This document shows positions 12,466 through 22,044 of a stretch of DNA of 64,000 bases, piece by piece. The translations under genes and the position numbers were made by a program. The stretch comes from Deuterostichococcus epilithicus (Eukaryota > Chlorophyta > Trebouxiophyceae > Prasiolales > Stichococcaceae): contig JAVTLE010000005.1 of assembly GCA_033439295.1 (NCBI GenBank), forward strand, positions 372,001-436,000, written 5' to 3'. The notes beneath the pieces are model-generated. The model made no database searches. It saw only the letters and a list, made by a program, of their open reading frames with translations, and was not told where the DNA came from. The stretch's first letter is position 1, and each line of letters begins with the position of its first letter.

Positions 12466-14066
12466 GCAGCCAGCATGCCCGCCGCGGTGCAGCGGCCATG
12501 CGACTCGGGCGGCCAGAGCGCCCCCGTGGTGGCGGGAGGCCCTGGCGGCAGGGATGATCACGGCGGCAATGCGGCCGCTGTTGACGAGGCCGGCGGCCGC
12601 GGCGGCAGCCGCCACGGCAGCCAGAGCGGCAGCAGCCGCGCGTGCAGCTCGGCGGGGGAGGATGTGCCTGTTACACGCAGCTGCATCCACCGAGGCGAGG
12701 CCGGAGTGGGCCGAGGTGCAGTCGTTCAAATTCAAGCAAAAGTCGCTGCCTGATGCCACAGTGTGTGGCTGCATCCAGGGGCCGCATCGTCCCTCATCCT
12801 GAGCCCATGTTGAATCCGGCGCAAGCACCTTGACATGGCTGCATGAACGCGTCCAGAGCGCTCTCTCTTGCTCCTGCAGCTCTGCTGGACGGCCGGCACA
12901 GGGACAGTCAGGCTGCGGGGCCAACGCCGGCGGCGACCCGGCAGGATGCGATTCTCGTGCAGCAGGCCCGCACTGCCGCCGCAGCTCTGGACCGACCTCA
13001 GACGGGTGCGGCGGCGGAGCACCGCGCCAGCGGCGGCGGCGGCGGCGGCGGCGGCAGCCGGCGCCGGGGCTCGAGCTTGGCTCACTGGCAGCTGGTGGAC
13101 GCCGCGCTCGGCGACGCCGGGACTGCAGGGCCGCGCGGCGGTGCGGACGACGTCGAGCGGCTGCCTGACACCGGGCTCAAAGGACACTCCCTGGCGTGCC
13201 TGCTGCACTGGTGCGGCATGGCTGTCCTGTCCTGCAACAGCCCGGCGATCAGGCTCGAGCCTCAGGAACGCCGCAGATCCGCAGAAGGTCCCGCAGCCCC
13301 CTCAGTGGGCCAGTGTCCCTGGACAGCTCCTGCAACAGTGCACTGGTGGATCCAACAAGCAGCACTAGTCCATGCCAGCCGCCTTCACCAAACCTGATCA
13401 GCAGGCCCAGCGAGCTCCAGCTGGGTAGCTGCCGCTCCTCGCTTGGGCCTGTCGGTTACCTTTGCTGATCCTCGTGCCTGCACAGTATCGATGTTATGTG
13501 TGTGCAGGCTGAACCGGGCAGAGCGGCGCGCCATCGCGGACGCAGGTTTCCCCACCACGCTGATGGTCGGCCGCCATGACCCTGTGGCGCCGCCGAGCTG
13601 GGTGCAGAAGGCCGCTACCGCCCTGCGCGCCACGCTCATCATCACCGGTGCGTCCCGGCTGACTAGCCTGCGATTGTAGGCTGGCGTAACCGGCCGGCGC
13701 GTGTTGTCTATGCTGGTGCTTATGACAACGACTGCTTCTTGAGCTGTTGTTGTACTACATTGCCGTGGAGACTTGGCGCGCAGCGCGCAGGGCGCCCCAT
13801 GGAGAGTTTCTCGAAACCGCTGGCGGCGATGAGCCCTGCTTGACGGCGACAAAACTGGTCTCTGCTTGGTGTCTCATGCTCTCCTGCACTGCCTGCTTGC
13901 AGAGGCATCGCACGCGGGGTTGACGGTCGAGAGCTGCCCGGAGCTGCTGGCTGCTCTGGAGCTCGCCATGTTTGGCCGCACGCTAGCTGATGCTGGCGCA
14001 TGGCGCGCCTGCCGGGATGCTGCGATACAGGACGCCATCACGAACCCGCACCTCATCAAGCGGTAG
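10530..14066 (+). CDS. Alpha/beta hydrolase fold protein, probably mitochondrial
   Basis: Seven exons: 10530-11167, 11432-11574, 11863-11990, 12352-12715, 12880-13210, 13508-13647, 13903-14066; 635 residues, all phases agree. The chosen ATG begins an Arg/Ser-rich, acid-free leader ending near RTYATAAHRR, typical of a mitochondrial presequence; an upstream in-frame ATG at 10428 lacks this. The fold is shown by TFDNR, ALGWQKAHLVGMSLGG, LLGYTLNGWQ and FPTTLMVGRHDPVAPP. The catalytic triad is Ser258 (GMSLG), Asp559 (GRHDP) and His585 (ASHAGL). Two insertions look lineage-specific: ten glutamines at residues 331-340 with a long Gly/Ala/Arg stretch after them, and a Gly-rich run in exon 5. The donor ending exon 4 is the least certain. 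The substrate cannot be told from the sequence. Confidence 0.85.
12432..12461 (+). repeat. (CAG)10 tract encoding polyglutamine
   Basis: Ten perfect CAG codons inside exon 4 of the alpha/beta hydrolase gene. A pure repeat of this length is expected to be length-polymorphic between strains. Confidence 0.9.
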
Positions 14067-15178
14067 GGCAGCTGGGCTGCACCCCGAACTTGAGTCTGCA
14101 GCGGGGTGGGACCTCTGGAAATCGCGGCATCAGATTTATTGGCAGGGCGAGACTCAATGGCAGGGCGAGTCTGGGATGAGTACGTAGGTGGCATGGCGGT
14201 GGGCAAACCGTGTGGATGTGGCAGGTCGCGGTGCCCGCACCTGCCGCCTCATGCAATTGCATGCCCTGCAGAGGATGAGGCTTCATGTGCGCCTGCTGCC
14301 GTTCATGCAACATGCGGCCGCACATGCGAAAAGCGGCATGGCAGACGAGTTAGCAGGGGCCAGGCAACGTGTTGAAATTTTGTCCAGAATCGACATTGAA
14401 AACCTGTGGGTGTTTGATCCCAAAGTGTATGTACAAGTATCAGCGGAAAGTGTACCCAGTATGCACCACGTGTTGAGCGCCGCTTCAGCTTTGACTCAGG
14501 CGGATATGCCCCTCAATTATAGTTTGCTTTGTAGGGATCTGTACCTGTGGCTGGTACCTACCCATTGCTGCTTTCAACAAAATTTGACTGCATCGCTTCT
14601 TGCGTTTACCAGATTTGAACTGCGCCAGACGGGTTGGAATGGCGCCGCTGGGAAACAAAGTCAATAAGGCATTTCAAGCAAGATGTAGATACAAGCACAT
14701 CCTTGCTGCAAGCCAGCACTCCAGCAATTCTGCAAATAATTCGCTCCAGCACAGACAACGCAACACGCACAAGTCGGACTAAATGCGCAGCTTGCACTGA
14801 CAGATGTTCTCATATAATTGAAGCTCACGACGTCAACAAGTCCCACCACAACATCCTGCGGCTGCAGCCAATGGCTGCTGCCTTCGTCCCTCTCCTCCAG
14901 CCTCGCCGGCCTCACGAATCCATGCTATCACAGATACCATCACCTCCCACGATCATTTCTTGACTCGATCTCCTCTGTTGCTGTTCATCGCTCTTCAACA
15001 CCGCCCCACTGGCATCCGCACTCCCACCAGACATGTTTGTACACCCAATTGGCTGCGCAGGCAGCTACATGCCGCACTCGATTGTCGTTTCTTTCCCGCT
15101 GTTGCTTTGTGGCTCTTCCTATGTCCCTCCATGCTGTCGATCCCTCCACGCTGTGTCAGAATCCGCACTCGGCTCACG
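14067..15178. other. Intergenic region between converging genes
   Basis: This holds the 3' untranslated regions of the hydrolase (+) and the yippee-like gene (-). A small tandem repeat (ggcagggcgag twice) lies near 14142-14170. No open frame here resembles a protein I know. Confidence 0.5.
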
Positions 15179-16396
15179 TCAGAACAGGCGCGGCCGCTCG
15201 GGCGGGCCGCCCTGCTCGGCGACCCGCCGCACCTTGCTGTTGTCTATGAGGGTGTTGCCCTCCTTGAACTTCTGGTCCTGCGCACATGAGGAAGTTTAGG
15301 TCTTAGGGTTTCGGTCTTCTTTTGGTTCTTCTGGTCTTTAGTCAGCAACGCTTACTGTTGGCGACACCCACCATGGTGCTGCAAATGTGCAGCAATGCAC
15401 CGCGACGTGTGCAGGCAAACGAAGCCCTGGACAGCTAGCCTTGATGGCACGTCCCGTCCACAGCACAGGGTGGTACAGGTGGCACATGTGTGACAGAAAT
15501 CAGCAGCGGATGCAGCGCGCCTTGCGCTGGGCGGTGATGTAGCGCCAGCCCATGTCGGTGGCGCAGCCGCGGCACTTCACGTCTGCCAGCGTGTACACGC
15601 CGCTGGTCAGGTGCTCCTGTAGGAAACGAGGGGATTCCACAGTCGGAGACCCTGTCCAAATTCCGGGACCCTGTCACCTCGCATGTGAACCCCAGAGTCA
15701 TCATGGCTTTGGCCGTCAGCCTCCATGTCATGGCGCAGTGCCGTCGCCGCAATGCGCTCCTGACACGCTGAACATGCTCTGGGCGCACGGCTGCGTGGCA
15801 AGATGCGCCGCATCTTGCTGGCAATCGCAAGAGCGTCGTGCAACACCATAATGCTGTAAAAGCTCTCCGCCCATTCACTCGGTCTGTCAGTGTCTCTCGG
15901 TGTGCACCTGCCGCTCCGCTGGGTGGCGCTCCACGTTGACCGTGTTCCGGAACAGGCGCGCCGGCCGCCGCGCACTCATGTAGCCCTCCCACACGATGGC
16001 GCCCGCCGACGCCACGTCCCGGCTGAGCACGCACATATCAACTTTGTGAGCAAAGGGATCTGTACTCAGTCACTGCCGTGGCTTGTTCAGTACGACACTT
16101 ACCTCGGTTCCTTGATGAGGCATTTGGCCGCAGCGTGCACATGATATGATGCAACACAGGAGCTGTCACCTGCATGTGGCGCAGACATACTTTGCCGCCT
16201 CCTCCTCCTTCACGAACTGCGAGCAGAAAGGAGGATTGGTGCTTGCTCCACAAGTAGTGCTGTTGTTTGCATCACGAGTGCACAGCTGCGTGTGAGCTGG
16301 CACATGCGCCACATGGATGATGGCATGGGCGCTAATGTGAAAGCTCATGATCTTGGAATCCTCCCGCGAGTCTACCTGCACAAATGGACGGCCCAT
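15179..16396 (-). CDS. Yippee-like zinc-binding protein
   Basis: Small conserved eukaryotic protein with a yippee/Mis18-type fold and one zinc held by two CxxC pairs. Its molecular role in algae is unknown; in animals and plants the family is linked to cell division, adhesion and stress. Five exons: 16396-16376, 16216-16170, 16022-15908, 15616-15521, 15277-15179, giving 125 residues. The first exon encodes only MGRPFVQ, matching the family's usual MGRLFV start, which is why I chose it. Zinc ligands are Cys19/Cys22 (VCATC) and Cys76/Cys79 (VKCRGC). Other family marks are ARLFRNTVNV, TSGVYTLADV, MGWRYITAQ and FKEGNTLID. The last intron begins with GC rather than GT (15520-15519); no nearby GT restores the family sequence. 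It is divergently arranged with the LEA gene. Confidence 0.9.
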
Positions 16397-16818
16397 TACA
16401 AGAGCTCGGGCAGGCTCGCTTCCGCAGATGTATAGATCTGCAGTGGCACAACACGCCCAAATTCGCACGTGCACTGGGCCAATGCCGAGTCGTGAGCTGC
16501 AGCGTGCCGCTCCAGCAAACCTTTCGCTAGGACCTACGTACAAGAGAAACGCAGCGCTCAAAACGGGTCGTGGAAGCTTGGCGGACGGTCCGGATGAACC
16601 TGAGGCTGGTGTGAAATCTCGTTTCAAGATCTCAGTGTCGTGCACTTCCCGCGCGCAATTGCTCTTTTACGGAGCTGAGCGGAAGCCGAGCGACCTAACT
16701 GATATGCAGGAACGGAGACCGACACGTTCGCCATACGAGCTATCTATACGTGACTACTCTTCAAGCTGCGCAGATATATTGAACAGTTGTCCTCGATCAT
16801 CTGCATCACCTGCACAAT
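16397..16818. promoter_or_regulatory. Divergent promoter between the yippee-like and LEA genes
   Basis: 422 bases separate the two start codons, so both promoters must overlap or abut here. No certain TATA box or heat-shock-element array is visible. The pairing of a LEA protein with a yippee-like protein makes shared stress control possible, but that is inference. Confidence 0.4.
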
Positions 16819-18825
16819 ATGCTGGCCCTCAAGCAGGCATTCCAGGGCACCGCGCTGTGCGGCACCCTCAGGCAGTTCCTGGCATCAGACGTAGCAGTGC
16901 TTAGCCGCTTCGCCTCATCCGACGCAACAAAGGGATTCGGCAGCCCGACATGGGGAGCGGTGAGCATGCATGTTGATGGCTGCTGTGGACGATTGCGGGA
17001 GCCTGTCCAGCAACGCTGTCGGGTTGAATCAGTCTCGCCGACTCGAACTCACGATCGTATAAGATACAATGCGCTGCGATGTCGAGATACATCCTTGACG
17101 ATCATCAGGGCAAGACTGATGCCGCAACGTGCAGGACAATGTGAGGGAGGACACAGGCGCGGGCCGCGAGTACGAGGCGCAGGGTGGCGAGAACGCCAAG
17201 ACCTTCGCCACTGAGGCCAAGGAGAAGATCGACGTGCGCGCCATCGAAACTTGATCAGTGCTGACCGCACGCCGCATGCAATGGAACGCGCATATGCGGT
17301 CACGGGCTGATGCGAGTTCTCCCTGCGTCACAGCACCCTAATGCGGCACTCCTGCACGTAGCGCAAGAAACCCTCCCTTTTCTGATAGGCGGCCGTTGCG
17401 AAGTGCAGGTGCCTTTTCAGTATAGAAGTGCGGGTCTGCACAGCGCAGGGCATTGTGTTGCGCGGCCCCTGAGGAGGACAATGCTTGGGACGCGTGCAGG
17501 AGAAGACGCAGCAGGTATCGCAGAAGGCTTCCGAGCTGGCGAGTGAGGCAACAGAGAAGGTCAGCTCCGCGGCACAGAAGGCCCAGGCCAAGGCAGATGA
17601 GGCGGTCGGCAACACGAAGGTGGGGCTTCGGCAGGTTCATATGTGGCCGCAACCCAGGAGCTATGTTGACATTGCGGCGGGGATGGGGCAACGCAGGGGC
17701 TGGTCAGCCTGTTGTCGATACGCATGTGGGCCGAGCCGGGCCGAGCTGGGCCGCGGGTGCAGATGACAGGTTGCCCTGTGGTATGGAGAGTGGACTCTAC
17801 TGACCGATTTCTGATGAGGCGTGACGCTCATGCTGCTGAGAGACGCGGTGCATACATGCTGTGCGCCGCAGAGGACGATCCCAGCTACCTTGAAGCATGG
17901 GCCTCCAGTCAATCCTCTCCTGTGCTGCAGGCCGCCGCTAGCGAGGTCAAGCGCAAGACGGAGGCCGCCGCCGGCAGTTCAAGGGATTCCGAAACTTCTT
18001 TTTATGTCGACTGCACTGATGGCTTGGTGGCTCTGCAGGCCGCCGCAGGCAAGGCGAAAGGCAAGGCGGAGGCCGCCGCCGGCACCACCGAGGGTGAGCT
18101 GAAGGGCAAGGCGGAGGAGGCAAAGGGCAAGGCGAAGGGCACGGCAGCGGAGGCAGAAGGGAAGAAGGAGGAGCTGAAGGGCAAGGCGGCCTCGGCGGCG
18201 GAGGAAACCAAGCAGAAGGCGCAGAGCACCTTCGAGACCATCAAGGTGGGTGGTCAACCCGCTTCCTGAATGGCTGGGTGTTTTGAATACAAAAGAGGAC
18301 CAATCGCTGTTCAAACGCCGCCTCGGCGGCTGAGGAGGCCACGCAGAAGGCGCACAGCATAATAAAGATAGGGTTTCGATTTGCCTGAATTGACATTGGA
18401 AAAGTCCGGAGTCCAGATGCAAAGGCAGCCTACTGTTAGGCAGCCAGGCTGAGGCCGCAGAGCACCTTTGCAGGTCGAGTCCGACAGCACATCTGCGTTC
18501 TGTGCTCGGCAGGGAACACAGCAGATGCAGTCTGATGCACCACATGGAGCACATCGGCTTGCTTCCCGTTCCTCTGTGCTGCTCTTCTTGGCTGAATGCT
18601 GTATGTAGCACGAGTCATCAAAACGTGCGTGCGATGAGCAGCTGACGCCCATGCAGCATGCAGCGACTCCACAACATGCGGGTACAGCCACCAGCGCATG
18701 GGAGCCAATTTGGGCTCGTGCACCATCAGGAAGCCTCGTGACTAACACCTACTTCTTGCTGTGCACAGGAGAAGGCAGCAGAGGCGACCGAGAAGGTCAA
18801 GGAGGCGACTGGCATGAAAAAGTGA
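16819..18825 (+). CDS. Group 3 LEA-like protein with probable mitochondrial presequence
   Basis: Hydrophilic, intrinsically disordered protein that becomes helical on drying and protects proteins and membranes. Exons: 16819-16959, 17135-17233, 17500-17619, 17931-18245 (or starting at 18039), 18769-18825; 243 residues (207 with the later start). Every exon is a multiple of three bases and every intron is phase 0. The first 34 residues (MLALKQAFQG to SRFASSDA) form a basic, Ser/Ala-rich leader like a mitochondrial presequence. The rest is built of Ala/Lys/Glu-rich 11-residue units such as GKAEEAKGKAK and EKVSSAAQKAQAK, with no Cys or Trp in the repeats. Exon 4 has two possible acceptors 108 bp apart, each in a copy of the same DNA, and its end is echoed downstream near 18316-18370. 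Confidence 0.85.
17921..18372 (+). repeat. Echo duplications at both ends of LEA exon 4
   Basis: Start side: ctgcaggccgccgc plus about 50 following bases occurs at 17925 and again at 18033, offset 108 bp, each with a usable AG acceptor and both in frame. End side: gcctcggcgg and the following 50 bases at 18189 recur at 18320, offset 131 bp, with the donor decayed in the second copy. Confidence 0.8.
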
Positions 18826-19363
18826 GCGGCATGGAGAAGCGAGCGGCGGCTTGTGGGCGGCAGTGGCCGCTTTCATCGTGCTGGAGCGGCCGGTCGGAGG
18901 GCTTTCCGCTTGAATCATGGCACTAGCGTTACCAGGCGTTCACGTTGCCCAGCCGCTGCCCCTGGAGGCAGTGTGCCGGAAGAGACAACACGCGGCGTAC
19001 ACTGCGTCCCCAGCTCCAGTTGCAAGTGCCTCGTCTCGTGGGTTGTCAGATATTTTCGGGCGGTGTTTCGTTGGGTAGAGTCAGGTTGGGAGAGTGTTTT
19101 GGCGACGTGTTCTGGGGGTAGCCAGGAGACGGTGCTGAGTCTTCATTGCATCCAACATATGAAATTGAGCTGGCCCGCCTGCTGGCTGAGCACAAAGCGC
19201 CATAGCCGTCCCGAGGATAATATCAGTTGTGTCCTTATAGCTGTGTGCCCTTCCGCTTCAGCCTTGCTTCGACAGCATGTCGCATCCAACCTGCCGCTGG
19301 AATGACTACACTGCGCATGCATGACCACACCCACGAACCTCGACCTGCTACCTCTCGATCGTG
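18826..19363. other. Intergenic region between converging genes
   Basis: This contains the 3' untranslated region of the LEA gene and the downstream side of the decayed HSA32-like gene. The open frames are chance frames. I see no further feature. Confidence 0.5.
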
Positions 19364-21716
19364 CTAGCCCTCGACGACACCGTCGGCCGGGCAGGCCAGT
19401 GGCTCATTCTCGTCGAAAACTATGTGCAGGTGCGGGAAGCTACGCCGCAGCAGCTGTAGCTGCAGCACCCAGCTGTGATTGACGCAGAGGTTGACATCCG
19501 AGCCAAAAGCTCTTACCAGCCACTCGAACGCCTGCAACGGCGGCCATGTGCATGTTGGAACATCCTCGTACATCACACACCATTGAATTATCCGCAAGCT
19601 GTGCCGCGAAGCAGTCGGCACAAACGGGCAGCGCATCATGACTGGGCATGCCGTGCTTCAGCCACGGCCATGCCTCGTGTGATGCCGCAGATCGGCAGCA
19701 ACCAGCAGCAGGACTGCCTGAGAGCTGCAAACATTCAAGTTGGTGGCAGCGAGTGCCACACACCCTGACCAGCCAGTGGCGCGCACCAGCACGGTGCGGC
19801 GCCTGTAATAGGAGGTGCTGCTGGCCAAGCGACTTGACAAGGCCCGCGATGGCGGCGGCGTCCCACACGGCGTCCTTCATTAGGTCTTTGCTGTTGACGA
19901 CCACCATGGGCGCCCCCCTCCAGGCAGCGCACCGCCTGCAGGCACTCGGACGACACCAGCTGGTCGACACAGCAAGCACGGACGAGATCCACTTCCGGCT
20001 CGGTACCTGTTGCAGCTGTGAGGCTGTGGCCTCCGTCGCGCACTGCGAGTTTTGGTTGGTTGAGGCCCTGGGCAACCCCCCTGTGCACGTACGAAACAGC
20101 CCCCCACGAACACCTCTGCAAGTCTTTGCTGAGTGCGGAACATCTACCCTGACAGTGAGCACCTTGCTGATGAGCCGTCCTGGGTCTGTGGCCTCGGCTG
20201 CGGTGCGGAGAGCCTTTGCGACCCTGCTGTCCCTGGGCGCTCCCAGCTCCGCGCTGTGGCGGCTGCCCACCTGGGGCTTTGCCTGCGGCCCTGCCTGCAG
20301 AGTCACAGTCAGCGGCATGCGGGTCGGGTCCCGTGACGGACTCACTAGCATGTGCCAGCCGGACAGACGACGACGCGCCCTGCGTGGTTCAAGCAGCGGT
20401 GGGAACGCCAGCGACCTGTCGTGCAGAGCACCTAGCCAGCAGCACAATGAATGCAGGATGCATGCGGATCTGCTCACAGGGACACCATCCGCCTAGACCA
20501 TGGGCTGAAGCATGTCAAAAGGCATCAGGGGCGTCTAAAGCATCTGTGATGCAAGGCAGTCAAGGCTGCGATCGTTGCTACTGCTGGTGTGAGACTGCGA
20601 GTCCGCACACCTTTATGGCGTCGCGCACGACGCCAGCAGCGATGTCGTCCCTGAACCAGTCGCAATCAAATTCCACGGCGTCGAAGCCCAGGCCTTTGCA
20701 CTCCCGCAGGAAGTGATGCATTGCGCCCTTAACGAAGCAATCGTTCCTCGCATTACATCGCAGGTCATGTGCAGCCTACCTTTCGAGCTCGTCGTGAACT
20801 GCATGAGGAACATGCATGCGATGACACAAAAGCCTTCAGGAGGACAATTAGGACCAGCAGTGTCTAGCTGATGCGGACTGCGCTGGCGTCGTGTGCGATG
20901 CCTGTCATGCTGCCGCATGAGGGCTTGCCCGCCGACACCCCATGCACGCACGCACCTGGGGCCATCTTTTATCTGCATACAGCAGGGCAGCTGCTGGAGG
21001 CGCGCCTGAGCGGCGGCGAGCTCCAAGCCGCCGGCGCAGCTGGCCTAGGCGCAATTGTCATGAATTAGCTCAATGGGGTCTACGACCCCCTGCTGCTGCA
21101 TCGCCATCACCGAGCCGCCCGCAAACTTGACGCCGTCAATGTCGGTGCCCACCGCATGGAAACGGTCCTGAGCAACACTGTGAGAGCAGACTGATACACT
21201 GCGTTGCAAGCAGATCGCCTTTGCAAGACTGAGGGTGGAACAAGCAGTGCACATAATGCATGGTGCCGCTTTGGCGTTTCATGTAAGCTGGAAATGCGCT
21301 CCGAGCGCATTTCCAGCAGAGTCTGCGCACATGCTTCTCTTCTAAATGCGCACCATCAGTCGGTACTTGCCGACCACGTCGTGAAATCAGCCCCGGATCT
21401 CCGTCAGATTTGTGGCCCGGCGCGGTTTGGGCCCGTCGCTTGCTGCCACCTGCGCTATGCCCTCGCTTCGGCTGCTGCTGCAGACGGTGAGCCAGTGGAA
21501 GGGGCGCTCGTCGACTGGTATGCCCAGTGCGCTCATGCGGTGGACTGAGCTGCCGGAAGGCGCAGCTGGACGTCTCACAAGCGGCTGCTGGAACCATCGA
21601 GGTGAGCCGGCTGTGTGCAGTGATTTGACTGAACCTGATCAAGCCCGCAGGAAGTCGCAGGTTACGCCTCGTGACGAGGCAGCCGCTTGCAGGTTGCTCA
21701 GCATCCGCGCCGCCAT
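19364..21716 (-). pseudogene. Decayed HSA32-like gene (copy B)
   Basis: Tandem neighbour of copy A and related to HEAT STRESS ASSOCIATED 32, which has a phosphosulfolactate-synthase (ComA-like) TIM barrel. Recognisable exons: 21716-21666, about 21520-21345, 21167-21006, 20727-20611, 20294-20163, 19935 to about 19830, 19531-19364. Two have exactly the length of their copy A counterparts (162 and 168 bases). Family segments include TDIDGVKFAGGS, ECKGLGFDAVEFD, QAKPQVGSRH and AFEWLVRAFG. The open frame is broken by TGA at 21389-21387 (after TEIRG), TAG at 21047-21045 (where copy A has YTSSAGG) and a frameshift near 19915 after RCLEGG. The intron after 21006 would need a GC donor. With at least three lesions it is probably not translated whole, although conservation between the lesions suggests the loss is not ancient. 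Confidence 0.8.
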
Positions 21717-22044
21717 GTCTGCGAGAGCATTGTGACTGGTAACTGAACGAAGGTTCAATGTGCATCGCTCATCACCATGCAGAGCAGTTTTTACCGCAGC
21801 TGGCGGAAAATCTGGCGGGACACAGATGGCGGAATTTTTGGCGGATTTAACTTTGCGCATCTCAAAATTAATGCACGACCCACACTCTTGATACCCGTCT
21901 GGGTTGATCAGTCATAACAGGATCAAGAACATGCAAGAGTGTACATGGCTGCTCCAGGTAGGAGAGTGCTGCCTGCGGCTTGAGGCTGCTATTCCCGATT
22001 GTTGGCGCGTGCCACAGTTGATGTTCGCATGGCCTGATGACGCC

